A DNA stretch of 64,000 nt from Vibrio sp. 10N.286.49.B1 (GCF_002873335.1 NZ_MCUW01000078.1:152887-216886); one strand, 5' to 3'; counted from the first letter of the stretch, positions 1-9,330 are shown. Notes: a model not told the origin generated them from the letters alone. Numbers and translations: made by a program.

Positions 1-170
1 TCAGGGTTATTAATGATACATCAAGTAAAAGCACTTCTCAGTATTCTTCGTTATTGTTGTTATTCTCAGTGGTTCCCTTAGCTTCATCGTCACATTCAAT
101 AATTCAAGCTCTCAGCACATCGCAATTTTGCGATATTTTCCAATGAATTTAACTTTATAAGGGACACATT

Positions 171-383
171 ATGTCTACTAAAACAACTGGTCTAGTAAAA
201 TGGTTTAACGAAGAGAAAGGTTTCGGATTCCTTACTCAAGACAACGGCGGCGCTGACGTATTCGTACATTTCCGTGCTATCGCTTCAGAAGGTTTCAAAA
301 CTCTTGCTGAAGGCCAAAAAGTATCTTTCGAAGTAGAGCAAGGCCAAAAAGGTCTTCAAGCAGCTAACGTTGTAGCTATCTAA
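171..383 (+). CDS. Cold-shock protein, CspA family
   Basis: A 70-residue single cold-shock (OB-fold) domain. RNP1 is visible as KGFGFL and RNP2 as VFVHF, and the start [18 protein letters not shown] is typical of the family. Such proteins bind single-stranded nucleic acid and act as RNA chaperones in the cytoplasm. The start is supported by an AAGGG ribosome site 8 bases before the ATG. The preceding 170 bases hold no gene, which fits the long 5' leader common for cold-induced csp genes, although the window edge cuts off the promoter. A hairpin terminator follows directly. Which csp paralogue this is cannot be told from sequence alone. Confidence 0.95.
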   Translation: MSTKTTGLVKWFNEEKGFGFLTQDNGGADVFVHFRAIASEGFKTLAEGQKVSFEVEQGQKGLQAANVVAI

Positions 384-388
384 TTTCG

Positions 389-432
389 AAAGTCGGCGAA
401 AATAGCTTTATAGCTGTTTTCGCTACTTTTTA
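389..432 (+). terminator. Rho-independent terminator of the csp gene
   Basis: Long imperfect stem: GCGAAAATAGCT on the left pairs with AGCTGTTTTCGC on the right, extended by AAAGT/ACTTT, ending in TTTTT. It starts 5 bases after the csp stop codon. Confidence 0.8.
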
Positions 433-634
433 CATAAACAATACAATAATTTATACCGTAATCTAGAAAATATAAACAATTCCTACATCTGCTTTTCACA
501 CACATGTCGTTACGTTTCTACTCTCTTCGTTATCTCAATATAAATACAATCAATTTTTAAATCTCATAGCTTAAGTATGCCTTTAAGTTAATGCTTTGTG
601 CATCTTAAATGCTATAAAAATAATAAGGATTTTT

Positions 635-715
635 ATGTCTCGTTCAATGGGTCGTAAACGCTTTTGGTTCCAAAATAACAAAACTAAACACACTACAAAA
701 AGAGGTAATGAATGA
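635..715 (+). CDS. Possible 26-residue basic small protein
   Basis: A short ORF with an AAGGA ribosome site 6-7 bases before its ATG. It encodes a strongly basic peptide beginning MSRSMGRKRFWFQNNK. Its TGA overlaps the ATG of the next ORF as ATGA, the classic arrangement for translational coupling, and a second AGAGG site sits inside its 3' end to serve the downstream gene. I do not recognise a family. The good ribosome site and the coupled overlap argue that it is real rather than chance. Function is unknown. Confidence 0.5.
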   Translation: MSRSMGRKRFWFQNNKTKHTTKRGNE

Positions 716-921
716 TCGTCAATTTTACATTACTAGAAAACCAGTGCTCTTGGAGTGCGACAATACATCAACTTAATGGCGATATCCTTTTACGTCATTT
801 ATTGTTGAAAGGACAAGTTAATACAATGGCGATAGATTTTTCTTACTGCGAAGATACACAGCAAGGAACTATCATCAATAATTACAATGAGTTGATTGGC
901 AGTTTTTCAATATCCTCTTAA
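712..921 (+). CDS. Hypothetical 69-residue protein coupled to the upstream small ORF
   Basis: It starts at the ATGA overlap with the preceding 26-codon ORF and has AGAGG at 701-705 as ribosome site. No signal peptide or membrane segment is evident; two cysteines are present (residues 12 and 46). I do not recognise a domain. The pair lies 250 bases downstream of the cold-shock gene, separated by that gene's terminator, so it probably has its own promoter in 433-634. The 246 bases after it hold no evident gene. Function is unknown. Confidence 0.55.
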   Translation: MIVNFTLLENQCSWSATIHQLNGDILLRHLLLKGQVNTMAIDFSYCEDTQQGTIINNYNELIGSFSISS

Positions 922-1170
922 TACTGCTTATTTTTATTTAGTCATACCCTCAATTCTGAATAGTATTTTTATCGTTGCAAAAATACCTTTGTTATATGGT
1001 TATTACCCCATTATTTTGACCATATAAATTCAGGATTTGATACTCTTCCTCTGTAACATAATACATCGCTTTATTACCTCACCTTTGTTTTCTGACAAAT
1101 CCATACAAGCTTGGACATCACTTTATTGATGATTTTTATATCATTTATCACTATATTTTAACTGTGAATG

Positions 1171-1200
1171 CGTCAGGTCGATCTTTACAGAAACCTGACG
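1171..1200. repeat. Perfect inverted repeat upstream of the glycosyltransferase gene
   Basis: CGTCAGGT at 1171-1178 is repeated inverted as ACCTGACG at 1193-1200, with a 14-base spacer. It would lie inside the coding region if translation began at 1168, so it fits better as an operator or leader hairpin with translation starting at 1294. Confidence 0.45.
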
Positions 1201-1293
1201 CGAGCTCGTTTAGTATCGTTAAAAACTTGCGTAGAGTTCACAGCCAAAAAGTTTACAGACGATATTGATGATGTCGAGGAGTGGTGTTTACTA

Positions 1294-2799
1294 ATGCTAG
1301 CAACCCTTTTAAGTTTTGACCAAACCAATACCAATGCCTCTGACGTAGAGCGCTCCCATAGATTCGCGCTTGTTTGGTGTGTGGCGTATGCCATTTTGTG
1401 GTCTTTTGTTTCCTATCAGTTGGATCCAACGGTTCCTTATGACGCCATTGAAGCATTAAATTGGGCAAGCAATGGAGAGTGGGGAAGCCCGAATAACCCG
1501 TGGTTTGTCGGTTTTTTTGCCCGATTTCTTCTGCTGTCTAATTCAACGGAGTTTGCTTCTGCATTTTGGTATGTCGGCCATTTTACTGTCATTGCATTGG
1601 GCATGTTAGGGTGTTACCGACTTGCCTATAAGCTCTCCAACTCAGTGGCACTGGCTTGGCTCGGATTATTGACGCTTAATTTATCCGGTGTCATTAACTT
1701 TGAAGCAATTCCTTATAATGACAACTATTTGTTGTTTGGGTCATGGTCATGGTTGTTACTGTTCTTTACTAAAGCCGTTTATGAAAACCCTAAATGGTGG
1801 GTGCCTTTTGGTATCTTAGCGGGCTGTGCCTCTATGGCTAAATACACCACCTTTGCCCCGGTCGCGATGGTGTTTGTTGTCAGTGTATTGGTACCAAGTG
1901 TTCGCCGTGCGTGGAAGCAGCCTGGATTTTATGCCGGAATATTTGCGTTTATTGCCTTAGTACTCCCCAATTTCTTTTGGTTGTTTGCTAATAACTTCTC
2001 TTCGATTAAGTGGGTGAGCGGTCAGGTATCGGCTCAATTGAGTCCGGGAAGTTGGCTAGCTTTGTTATCTGTGTTCTATCCATTTGTTTTACTGTCAGGG
2101 CTGCTAGGACGGCATGCATTTCGGTTGAACAAGGCGGTACCGGAAAAGGTATGGCTCAACACTTTTGTCTTGCTCGCGCCGCTTGTCATCATCATGGGTT
2201 GGTTTACTTTTCATAAAGGGGATCGTTTGGTTGAATGGCTACACCCTTTCTTTATGCCAGCTCCAGCTGTGCTCGTCGCATTTTTGGCACCCCAAATACA
2301 TGGCCAGTTGGGACGAGCATTTAAAGTGCTGTCGGTAATGGGCTTAGTCATTATTATGGGGTATGTCTCAGTCATGGTATTCAATGTGCGAAATGCCGGT
2401 GAGAATTTTTCTGGTATCAGGACATTGAGTGATGAAGCGAAGCAGTACTGGTATGACAATACCGATGAGCCGCTAAGTTATATTGGTGGGACGGAGTTAT
2501 CCCAGTGGTTTACTTATTATATTGCCCCACATCCTAAAATGACGAATCAATGGGACAATAATACCTTGCCTAATGTCTATAACCGCCACATCACCGCGGA
2601 AAAGATTGCAAAACATGGTGTGCTCTTGATGGGGAATGTTGGATCAGGGTGTCAAGAAGGCGCCTTCAATCGTTTTACAAAAGAATGGCCTCAGTTTGCC
2701 TTGGACTCTCGAAAAGAGGTCATTTATCAAGACTCACCTCAGGACCCCGAAGAGCCAGTATGCTTAGGTATTGTATTGCCAGATAATGTAAAGGGTTGA
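1294..2799 (+). CDS. GT39/ArnT-like membrane glycosyltransferase
   Basis: An integral membrane protein of about 501 residues with roughly ten hydrophobic segments. An early periplasmic-type loop carries the acidic motif PYDAIEALNWA, as expected for the first loop of family 39/83 glycosyltransferases, and a conserved-looking HKGDRLVEWLHPFF stretch sits in the middle. Such enzymes move a sugar from a polyprenyl-phosphate donor to lipid or protein in the inner membrane; the acceptor here is unknown. An in-frame ATG at 1168 would add 42 residues, but it lacks a ribosome site and covers an inverted repeat. The ATG at 1294 has GAGGAG 11 bases upstream, so I prefer it. The gene appears monocistronic. 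Confidence 0.75.
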   Translation: MLATLLSFDQTNTNASDVERSHRFALVWCVAYAILWSFVSYQLDPTVPYDAIEALNWASNGEWGSPNNPWFVGFFARFLLLSNSTEFASAFWYVGHFTVIALGMLGCYRLAYKLSNSVALAWLGLLTLNLSGVINFEAIPYNDNYLLFGSWSWLLLFFTKAVYENPKWWVPFGILAGCASMAKYTTFAPVAMVFVVSVLVPSVRRAWKQPGFYAGIFAFIALVLPNFFWLFANNFSSIKWVSGQVSAQLSPGSWLALLSVFYPFVLLSGLLGRHAFRLNKAVPEKVWLNTFVLLAPLVIIMGWFTFHKGDRLVEWLHPFFMPAPAVLVAFLAPQIHGQLGRAFKVLSVMGLVIIMGYVSVMVFNVRNAGENFSGIRTLSDEAKQYWYDNTDEPLSYIGGTELSQWFTYYIAPHPKMTNQWDNNTLPNVYNRHITAEKIAKHGVLLMGNVGSGCQEGAFNRFTKEWPQFALDSRKEVIYQDSPQDPEEPVCLGIVLPDNVKG

Positions 2800-2920
2800 G
2801 TGACCTATCCGTTCAACGATGTCGGGGATAAGTGAGAATGAGGCTAAACCGAAAAGAAGTTAAATAGTTCAGTTCCTCAAACCTTGATCATCTATTGAAT
2901 GCCTACCGAGTCGTCTAGTT

Positions 2921-3832
2921 TTAGGCGACTCGGATGCCTTCTAGGTGCTGTTGACATTGTTGTCTGGCGGTTGTGAAGAAGGCTTGCAAATAATGTTTGT
3001 CTTTTTCACTGTGTCTTACCGCGGCATACAAGCGCCTCCATAGCCCGTCGCCAAGTGGTTTGCTCGTCACAAGTCCCTGCCTTGAGAACTCATTGACAGC
3101 CCAATTCGGTAAAGCAGCGACTCCAAGACCGGCCGATACCATCTGAATAAGCATCAATGTATTGTCGGCTTGCTTCCACTTTTGTGGCTCAACCCCGGCA
3201 GGTATTAGAAAATGTTTGACGACGTCTAAACGCTGCTTTTGAACCGGATAGGTTAGCAAGGTCTGGTCGGCAATATCACTAGGGCTAATCTGGTCTTTTT
3301 CTGCAAGCGGGTGGGAGATTGAGGTGACCAAGCGCATTTCAAAATCGAATAAAGGTTCATAATGGACTTCTGAACGAGGCTGTATGTCCGAAGTAATCAC
3401 TAGGTCAAGCTCTCCCGCGACAAGCGCTGGCTGAGGTTCAAAGCCAAAACCCGAAGAAAAATCGAGCTCAACGTGAGGCCAAGATAGTTGGTATTCCTTC
3501 AGTGCAGGCATTAACCATTGAAAGCATGAGTGGCAATCAATCGCCATATGCAAACGACCATTCACATCCTCTCGTAACCCTGCGAGTTCACCTTCTGCCT
3601 GAGCAATTCTTGGGAGTATTTCATTGGCAAGTTTAAGTAAGATGTCGCCTTCAGATGTGAATCGAACTGGGCGAGTCTTACGGATGAATAACGGTGCACC
3701 AATTCTTGTCTCAAGCTCTTTTAGCTGATGAGAAAGTGCAGACTGTGTGAGATGAAGTGATGTCGCCGTCGCCGTTAATGACCCCGTATCTCGTAATGTT
3801 GTTAATGTTTTTAAGTGCTTAAGCTCTACCAT
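2921..3832 (-). CDS. metR: MetR, LysR-type activator of methionine synthesis genes
   Basis: About 303 residues. The N-terminal winged helix-turn-helix (TQSALSHQLKELETRIG, residues about 27-45) begins MVELKHLKTL, close to the start of E. coli MetR, which is why I start at 3832 rather than at an ATG two codons earlier. A LysR substrate-binding domain follows. MetR uses homocysteine as co-effector and activates metE and other met genes. It is divergent from metE across a 214-base intergenic region that carries MetJ-type and MetR-type sites, the standard arrangement in gammaproteobacteria. Confidence 0.95.
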   Translation of the reverse strand: MVELKHLKTLTTLRDTGSLTATATSLHLTQSALSHQLKELETRIGAPLFIRKTRPVRFTSEGDILLKLANEILPRIAQAEGELAGLREDVNGRLHMAIDCHSCFQWLMPALKEYQLSWPHVELDFSSGFGFEPQPALVAGELDLVITSDIQPRSEVHYEPLFDFEMRLVTSISHPLAEKDQISPSDIADQTLLTYPVQKQRLDVVKHFLIPAGVEPQKWKQADNTLMLIQMVSAGLGVAALPNWAVNEFSRQGLVTSKPLGDGLWRRLYAAVRHSEKDKHYLQAFFTTARQQCQQHLEGIRVA

Positions 3833-3889
3833 GATCATCTCTAATATCTGTTCCCTGAGGATTAACTTAACGTGATTCTTGGAATATGT

Positions 3890-3905
3890 AAACGTCTAGA
3901 CGGCT
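3890..3905. promoter_or_regulatory. Tandem Met boxes (MetJ operator)
   Basis: Two abutting 8-mers, AAACGTCT and AGACGGCT, each match the AGACGTCT Met box at 7 of 8 positions. MetJ binds tandem boxes of this kind with S-adenosylmethionine as corepressor. The site lies between the divergent metR and metE, nearer metR. Confidence 0.75.
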
Positions 3906-3946
3906 AAAGTTTTCTATTCAAAAATAAATACTCATTCCTAGATAGT

Positions 3947-3981
3947 TGAAATTTATTCATAATCAAGGTGAATCATTTTAC
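3947..3981. promoter_or_regulatory. MetR binding sites upstream of metE
   Basis: TGAAATTTATTCA at 3947-3959 fits the MetR consensus TGAA-N5-TTCA perfectly. A weaker copy, TGAATCATTTTAC, starts at 3969, 22 bases further on (two helical turns). Paired MetR sites about two turns apart are known upstream of metE. Confidence 0.75.
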
Positions 3982-4046
3982 CTTGTCTCATGATAGTGAG
4001 TGCGAGATAGTTTGGCCATCTGGACTTCTCAATAAGGAACATCATC

Positions 4047-6323
4047 ATGACAACGACACATATCCTAGGTTACCCACGAGTTGGCGAGCAACGCGAATTA
4101 AAGTTTGCGCTTGAGCAATATTGGAAAGGTGAAACCGATGTCAAAGCACTGCAACAGGTCGCCACTGATATTCGAAAGAAAAACTGGGCACTACAAAAAG
4201 ACAACCAACTATCGTTTGCTACGGCAGGGGATTTTGCATGGTATGACCATGTGCTGGGGACCAGTTTGCTCCTTGGCCATGTGCCAAAGCGTCATCAAAA
4301 TGGTGTTCCCGATCTGGATACACTGTTTCGAGTGGGTAGGGGCCAATCACAAGTAAATTGTGGGTGTTCAGGTGAGGCGGCTTCAGACATGACAAAATGG
4401 TTCAATACCAACTATCACTATATCGTGCCAGAATTTACGTCGGAAGATAAATTTGAGTTGAGTTGGGCACAGTTGTTTGATGAGGTTAGTGAAGCCCAAA
4501 AACAAGGTCATACCGTTAAGCCTGTTTTACTTGGACCTTTGAGCTACTTATATTTGGGCAAAGAAGTGGAGGAAGGCTTTGATCGCCTAACACTATTACC
4601 GAGGTTACTGACGGCTTATCAAACGATCTTTGCAAAATTAGAAAAACTCAACGTGGAATGGGTGCAAATTGATGAACCGATTTTGGCCTTAGAGCTCGAT
4701 GCAAAATGGTTGGATAGCTTTAAGTTGGCTTATCAAGTCATACGAAGTGACGTTAAAGTGCTGCTAACAACGTATTTTGATTCGGTTGTCGATGTACTTC
4801 CCACTATTACCGATTTAGCCGTCGATGGTTTGCATATCGATTTAGCTGCGGCGCCAGAACAACTTGCAGAGGTTGTACAAGCCTTGCCAAACGGTTGGGT
4901 CCTCTCTGCTGGTGCAATTAACGGGCGTAATGTATGGCGGGCTAATCTTCATAGTCAGCTGAGTGCTTTGAAAGAAGCGAAGGCACAACTTGGTGAGCGA
5001 CTCTGGATAGCGACATCATGTTCATTGTTGCACAGCCCTGTTGATCTGGAACTCGAGACTAAGCTAGCGGAGGAAACAAAAAATTGGTTTGCCTTTGCGA
5101 AACAAAAAGTCGCTGAAGTGAATTGGTTGGCGCGTGCCTTGGAAGGTGATGTCGACGCCATTGAATATTGTGCCCAGTATAGCCAGCCTATCATCGATCG
5201 TGAATTGTCTACTTGGGTCAACAAGGCCAATGTTCAGCAACGTATTGCCAGTCTTACAAATAAAGATTCCGAGAGATCCGCTGCTTATGCAGAGCGTGCT
5301 CATCATCAAAAAGAAGTGCTTCAGCTGCCGTTGTTGCCGACGACGATCGGTTCGTTTCCGCAAACGGCTGACGTAAGAAAAACAAGGGCAGCGTTTAAAC
5401 GTGGTGATATTACGCAACAGCAGTACCGTGAGAGGATCCAGGGCTTTATTAAAGATACCGTTGAACGCCAAGAAAAAATTGGTCTTGATGTGCTGGTTCA
5501 TGGTGAAGCGGAACGTAATGACATGGTTGAGTATTTTGCAGAGAATCTTTCGGGGTTCCAAACGACGCAATTTGGTTGGGTGCAAAGCTATGGCTCACGC
5601 TGTGTTAAACCCGCTATTGTTGTTGCTGATATTGAGCGAGAACAAGCAATGACAGTCGATTGGACATGCTATGCGCAATCATTGACTGACAAACCGATGA
5701 AGGGCATGTTAACCGGGCCTGTGACGATTTTATGCTGGACGTTCCCTCGTGAAGATGTCTCCCGTGAAACGATCACCAACCAATTGGCATTTGCATTGCA
5801 AGATGAGGTGAGCGACCTTCAGAGTGCTGGTATTAATATTATCCAAATCGATGAACCTGCGATCCGTGAAGGTCTGCCGCTTAAGGCAAAAGACCACAGT
5901 ACGTATCTGGATTGGGCCGTGAACGCATTTAAAATCTCCGCGGCAAGTGCTAAACCAGAAACCCAGATTCATACACATATGTGTTATAGCGAGTTCAACG
6001 AAATAATTGATTCGGTCGCTGCGCTAGATGCTGATGTCATTACTATCGAAACATCACGCTCAAATATGGAGTTACTTAACGCGTTTGAAGCATTCAATTA
6101 TCCCAATGAAATTGGACCTGGGGTGTATGATATTCACTCGCCAAACGTACCAGAAGTCGAATGGATTGAGCAACTGATCGAGAAAGCGGCGACCCGTATT
6201 CCAGTTGAGCGTTTATGGGTTAACCCGGATTGCGGATTAAAAACTCGAAATTGGGCTGAGACCGAAACGGCGTTAACGCATCTTGTGGAAGCGGCGAAGC
6301 GTTTAAGAACAACGCTAGCTTAA
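4047..6323 (+). CDS. metE: Cobalamin-independent methionine synthase
   Basis: A 758-residue protein, the usual length. It transfers the methyl group of 5-methyltetrahydropteroyl-triglutamate to homocysteine in the last step of methionine synthesis. The two barrel halves are present. Zinc ligands lie in [21 protein letters not shown] and NPDCGLKTR, and the C-terminal barrel begins near [11 protein letters not shown]. An AAGGA site precedes the start. It is controlled from the shared metR intergenic region (MetJ and MetR sites). No cobalamin riboswitch is evident in its leader. A strong hairpin follows. Confidence 0.98.
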   Translation: MTTTHILGYPRVGEQRELKFALEQYWKGETDVKALQQVATDIRKKNWALQKDNQLSFATAGDFAWYDHVLGTSLLLGHVPKRHQNGVPDLDTLFRVGRGQSQVNCGCSGEAASDMTKWFNTNYHYIVPEFTSEDKFELSWAQLFDEVSEAQKQGHTVKPVLLGPLSYLYLGKEVEEGFDRLTLLPRLLTAYQTIFAKLEKLNVEWVQIDEPILALELDAKWLDSFKLAYQVIRSDVKVLLTTYFDSVVDVLPTITDLAVDGLHIDLAAAPEQLAEVVQALPNGWVLSAGAINGRNVWRANLHSQLSALKEAKAQLGERLWIATSCSLLHSPVDLELETKLAEETKNWFAFAKQKVAEVNWLARALEGDVDAIEYCAQYSQPIIDRELSTWVNKANVQQRIASLTNKDSERSAAYAERAHHQKEVLQLPLLPTTIGSFPQTADVRKTRAAFKRGDITQQQYRERIQGFIKDTVERQEKIGLDVLVHGEAERNDMVEYFAENLSGFQTTQFGWVQSYGSRCVKPAIVVADIEREQAMTVDWTCYAQSLTDKPMKGMLTGPVTILCWTFPREDVSRETITNQLAFALQDEVSDLQSAGINIIQIDEPAIREGLPLKAKDHSTYLDWAVNAFKISAASAKPETQIHTHMCYSEFNEIIDSVAALDADVITIETSRSNMELLNAFEAFNYPNEIGPGVYDIHSPNVPEVEWIEQLIEKAATRIPVERLWVNPDCGLKTRNWAETETALTHLVEAAKRLRTTLA

Positions 6324-6344
6324 GGTCGTTGATAGACGAAAAAT

Positions 6345-6377
6345 AAAGAAAGGCTTGCAGAAGCAAGCCTTTCTTTT
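6345..6377. terminator. Bidirectional terminator between metE and the pilotin gene
   Basis: AAAGAAAGGCTTGC and GCAAGCCTTTCTTT form a 14-bp stem around AGAA, with T-runs in both directions. It can end metE (+) and the convergent yciI-pilotin unit (-). Confidence 0.9.
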
Positions 6378-6389
6378 ATGAGCGTATGC

Positions 6390-6809
6390 TTAAGGTGTGC
6401 TAGGTTTATCACAATATTGCTTGGTGACAATTTGGTCGACCATCATTTGTCCACGCGTATTACGCATCATAATTCGATACGCCAGGCCTAGATCAAGGTT
6501 GGCTTTCACTTCCCGGTCGGTGCAGTAAAAATTCATACTATTACGTAGAACTTGGTCAATGGGCTTAGCGCCTTGCGCATCGGTGTTATAGAGCATCATG
6601 ATCTCAACTACACCTTTGTTAGCGGAGGCTTTCATTATAGAGAGTGGGCCCTGTTCGATAGGCAAGCCGGAGGACAGGACACTGGCACGGCTTTGTGCCA
6701 GCATTTCAAGTTGACGTTGTTCGTCATCACCTTTACTCGAACAACCCGTTAATGCCGCAACCGCTGCAAGCGATATCCAAAGAAAGCGTTTTTTTAATTG
6801 AGTCTTCAT
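6390..6809 (-). CDS. Type II secretion pilotin lipoprotein, AspS/GspS2 type
   Basis: A 139-residue lipoprotein. The signal peptide ends in a lipobox (AALTGC, lipidated cysteine near residue 23). The mature part is about 115 residues, with two cysteines (in NFYCTDRE and KQYCDKP) that can form the structural disulfide of the Vibrio pilotin. In V. cholerae the gene next to metE (VC1703) encodes AspS, which carries the secretin GspD to the outer membrane. Length, lipobox, cysteines and position all agree. It lies 5 bases after yciI and is probably co-transcribed with it. The name aspS clashes with aspartyl-tRNA synthetase, so the symbol is left empty. Confidence 0.8.
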   Translation of the reverse strand: MKTQLKKRFLWISLAAVAALTGCSSKGDDEQRQLEMLAQSRASVLSSGLPIEQGPLSIMKASANKGVVEIMMLYNTDAQGAKPIDQVLRNSMNFYCTDREVKANLDLGLAYRIMMRNTRGQMMVDQIVTKQYCDKPSTP

Positions 6810-6814
6810 AATGG

Positions 6815-7111
6815 CTAAAATACTTTTTTGAAAGGCTTTACGATGACGCTGTGATAGACACCAGCATCAATGTAAGGGTCGCTATCGGCCCATGCTTGCG
6901 CGTCAGCAAGTGAGTTGAATTCCGCAATAACCGTCGAACCGGTGAAGCCTGCGTCACCAGGGTCCTCGCTATCAATTTCTGGCATAGGCCCAGCGGTCAA
7001 CAAGCGTCCTTCATTTTGAAGCTCTTGAAGTCGGGCTAGATGTTGTGAGCGAACACTCATACGTTTCTCTAACGAGTTTTCAACGTCTTGAGAAAAAATG
7101 ACATACCACAT
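6815..7111 (-). CDS. yciI: YciI family protein
   Basis: About 98 residues with the YCII fold, a dimeric alpha-beta ferredoxin-like domain. The typical start [17 protein letters not shown], the [18 protein letters not shown] segment and the [16 protein letters not shown] stretch are visible. The family contains a His/Asp pair seen in some members as an active site, but the enzyme activity is unknown. I start at the ATG at 7111, which has AAGGA seven bases upstream; a TTG five codons earlier is less likely. It is followed closely by the pilotin gene. Confidence 0.9.
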   Translation of the reverse strand: MWYVIFSQDVENSLEKRMSVRSQHLARLQELQNEGRLLTAGPMPEIDSEDPGDAGFTGSTVIAEFNSLADAQAWADSDPYIDAGVYHSVIVKPFKKVF

Positions 7112-7215
7112 ATTTGGATCCTTCAAATCGTTAAGCAGTGTTATAACAATCGATAGTTATAAAATTCTCTACCTACGATGTCATTTTTTTATGTAAATGT
7201 CATGTCCACTGTCAC

Positions 7216-7617
7216 TTAATTTGGATTAATTGGCCGTGGTCGGCCATTTCCGTCAATGGCAACGTAATGGAAGGTGCCTTCACAAACTTGATAGCGCTCA
7301 CCAACACCGTCTAGTGTCACCGGTTTAACCCAAACCTCTAGATTGATCGACATTGATGTATTGCCAATCTTGGTGCACTCACCATAGCAACACACCACAT
7401 CCCCAACTTTAACAGGGTGCTTGAATGTGATACCGGAAACCGACACGGTAGCAATTCGACCGTGTGAAATCTCTTTCGCTAGAATGCCACCAGCGAGATC
7501 GAGCTGTGACATAATCCAGCCCCCAAAAATATCGCCGTTAGCATTGGTGTTTTCAGGCATCGCCAGTGTGCGGATGATTAGCTGACCTTTTGGGGTCGTT
7601 GTGATTGTATTTGTCAT
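7216..7617 (-). CDS. yciA: Acyl-CoA thioesterase YciA
   Basis: A 133-residue hotdog-fold thioesterase. It shows the N-terminal active-site segment NGDIFGGWIMSQLDLAGG, with the catalytic aspartate in the family position, and the core strand TVSVSGITFKHPVKVGDVV. YciA hydrolyses a wide range of acyl-CoAs in the cytoplasm and is thought to trim acyl-CoA pools for membrane homeostasis. It sits downstream of yciB in the same orientation, but a terminator-like hairpin separates them. Confidence 0.93.
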   Translation of the reverse strand: MTNTITTTPKGQLIIRTLAMPENTNANGDIFGGWIMSQLDLAGGILAKEISHGRIATVSVSGITFKHPVKVGDVVCCYGECTKIGNTSMSINLEVWVKPVTLDGVGERYQVCEGTFHYVAIDGNGRPRPINPN

Positions 7618-7631
7618 GATTATAAGTGTCC

Positions 7632-7662
7632 AAAAAGCAAAACAGCGACCCTAAGGTCGCTG
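7632..7662 (-). terminator. Terminator after yciB
   Basis: CAGCGACC (7643-7650) and GGTCGCTG (7655-7662) form an 8-bp stem with a CTAA loop. On the minus strand it is followed by TTTTGCTTTTT, so it would stop transcription coming from yciB just before yciA. Confidence 0.75.
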
Positions 7663-7705
7663 CAATTCAGATAGTGAGCGGAGTATACAAAATCCACTCA
7701 ATGAA

Positions 7706-8278
7706 TCAAGACGTATGGTCTTCATTCTCTTTTTTAACGGCTTTGCTTTCGGCGTCTTTCGGCATGTATTTATAGATATAAACGCCAGTAAGAACAGTAA
7801 AGCCAAGTGTGGCTGCCAGTAAGCCAAATACTTTGAAGTTAACCCACACGTCTAGAGGGAACTCGTAAGCTACGTAAATATTGAGGCCCGCACAGAACGA
7901 GAAGAAAGCAACCCATGCCCAGTTTACTTTTGCCCATACGTGGTCAGGTAACGTAATTTCCTTACCCAGCATGCCTTTAATGGCGCTGCGACCAATCATG
8001 TGTGTCACAGCAAGGCCGATGGCGAAAATAGTGTAGACGATAGTGACTTTCCATTTAATGAAATTATCGTCGTGCAAGAAAATGGTCATTCCGCCAAATA
8101 CCGCCACCATTAGAAAGGTGATGATCTGCATTTTCTCTACTTTTTTGTAGAGGAAGTAGGTCAAAATAATTTGAACAGCCGTTGCCGCGATGAGTGCACC
8201 TGTTGCGACATAAATATCCTGCATTTTGTACAGAACAAAAAAGATAATCAGAGGAATAAAATCAATAACTTGCTTCAT
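7706..8278 (-). CDS. yciB: Inner membrane septation protein YciB (IspZ family)
   Basis: A 190-residue protein with five or six transmembrane segments. It starts with [27 protein letters not shown] in the family pattern (only part quoted here as [14 protein letters not shown]), and contains the conserved [12 protein letters not shown] and [20 protein letters not shown] stretches. YciB is an inner-membrane protein linked to cell-envelope synthesis and division; its biochemical role is not settled. The C-terminus is a charged cytoplasmic tail. It heads the yciB-yciA direction of transcription. Confidence 0.92.
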   Translation of the reverse strand: MKQVIDFIPLIIFFVLYKMQDIYVATGALIAATAVQIILTYFLYKKVEKMQIITFLMVAVFGGMTIFLHDDNFIKWKVTIVYTIFAIGLAVTHMIGRSAIKGMLGKEITLPDHVWAKVNWAWVAFFSFCAGLNIYVAYEFPLDVWVNFKVFGLLAATLGFTVLTGVYIYKYMPKDAESKAVKKENEDHTS

Positions 8279-8509
8279 GTTTCATGCAAACCTTACTTTA
8301 AGAATTGCCGACAGTGTAACGAAAATGAGCTCAATACAAAACCATTAGAGACAATTAGAAACAATAACAAGGACAGAGGGGGTATCACCTAGGTTTTTAA
8401 CCATTCCTGAAATGCATGAACAAGAATGATTAAAATGAGTAGAGTCCAATCCCCAACAAAACGCTCTTTAGAGGTTTGCTTGGGGACGAGGAGGTTGAGC
8501 AACAATGCT

Positions 8510-9178
8510 TTAATCTGAGATCGGTTTTTTGAGTCCAGAGATAGAGGCATACTGTGGAGGGTTCAAATCTTGTGGCTTTATTTGGACTCTAGCATCACTA
8601 GCACGGCATACACCATCAACGTCACCACCATTTGCTCGTACATATTTATGAAGCCCTGCTAACCCTTCTTTGTAATAGGAATCAAGCTTTCCACGGTATC
8701 CATAGTAAGTGCATTTATTATAACCCCAGCCATACATGTAATCGGCGAGGGCTTGGGCAAAGCTTCGGCTACCATTAAACCAAGACGCGCTATTACAGTT
8801 ATAACATTTAATTTTTCCGGCAAATGTTTTAGGGAGACCATTCTCTTTCAACCGATCCACAACAAACCGATGACCAACTTTGGTACCCCACATTTTTGCC
8901 ATGGCAATATTTTCCGTACCTGGAAAGCCGTGCCCTCGAATATAGATCTGGTCATCGTTACCGATGTTGACTAATTCATCGATTTTGGCACCAGGTTGGT
9001 ACCAGACTTGGATGGCCTCTTTTCCTTTTGTGGACCATAGGTGCTGTATCCAACGATAGTTTTTCCGTTGGACTGTGCTTGTCGACAGGTTGCCAATGTC
9101 GTCCAGCATGTCACCGTACTCTAGCCAAGCTCTGCTATCGCTGGTTGGTGTTGGCATAAAAAAAATAATTTTTCCCAT
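8510..9178 (-). CDS. Unknown protein with possible clan-CD cysteine protease signature
   Basis: A 222-residue protein without signal peptide or membrane segments. The ribosome site TGAGG lies eight bases before the ATG. I do not recognise the family. Two stretches resemble the catalytic strands of caspase-like (clan CD) folds such as the C80 autoprocessing domain of RTX toxins: QIYIRGHGFPG (His83) and KIKCYNCNSASW followed by SFAQALADYMYGW (Cys128, or Cys125). The spacing, a His then about 45 residues later a Cys after a hydrophobic strand, fits, but this is a weak, by-eye similarity. It stands alone between yciB and the symporter, as an isolated insertion would. It could instead be a non-catalytic effector or immunity-type protein. 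Confidence 0.5.
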   Translation of the reverse strand: MGKIIFFMPTPTSDSRAWLEYGDMLDDIGNLSTSTVQRKNYRWIQHLWSTKGKEAIQVWYQPGAKIDELVNIGNDDQIYIRGHGFPGTENIAMAKMWGTKVGHRFVVDRLKENGLPKTFAGKIKCYNCNSASWFNGSRSFAQALADYMYGWGYNKCTYYGYRGKLDSYYKEGLAGLHKYVRANGGDVDGVCRASDARVQIKPQDLNPPQYASISGLKKPISD

Positions 9179-9250
9179 TGGTTAACCTCAAATTCCTTTT
9201 CGTTCATGTTAACCATAGTTGAATAGTCCAAATTACTCTAATAAACAGCG

Positions 9251-9284
9251 AAAAAAAAGGAGCAATAGATAACTATAACTCCTT
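9251..9284 (-). terminator. Terminator of the symporter gene
   Basis: On the minus strand AAGGAG and CTCCTT close a stem, with an inner ATAG/CTAT pairing, followed by eight Ts. It lies about 50 bases after the symporter stop codon. Confidence 0.7.
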
Positions 9285-9330
9285 AATTATATTGTGGTTT
9301 ATTTCAGTTTTATGACTTAAAACGAGACGA

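Noticed and set aside
3960..4046. Cobalamin riboswitch upstream of metE
   Set aside because: The leader is under 90 bases after the MetR sites and shows no B12-box-like element.
5064..5585. A 173-codon reading frame antisense to metE
   Set aside because: It lies wholly inside metE, has no ribosome site, and its composition follows from the sense codons.
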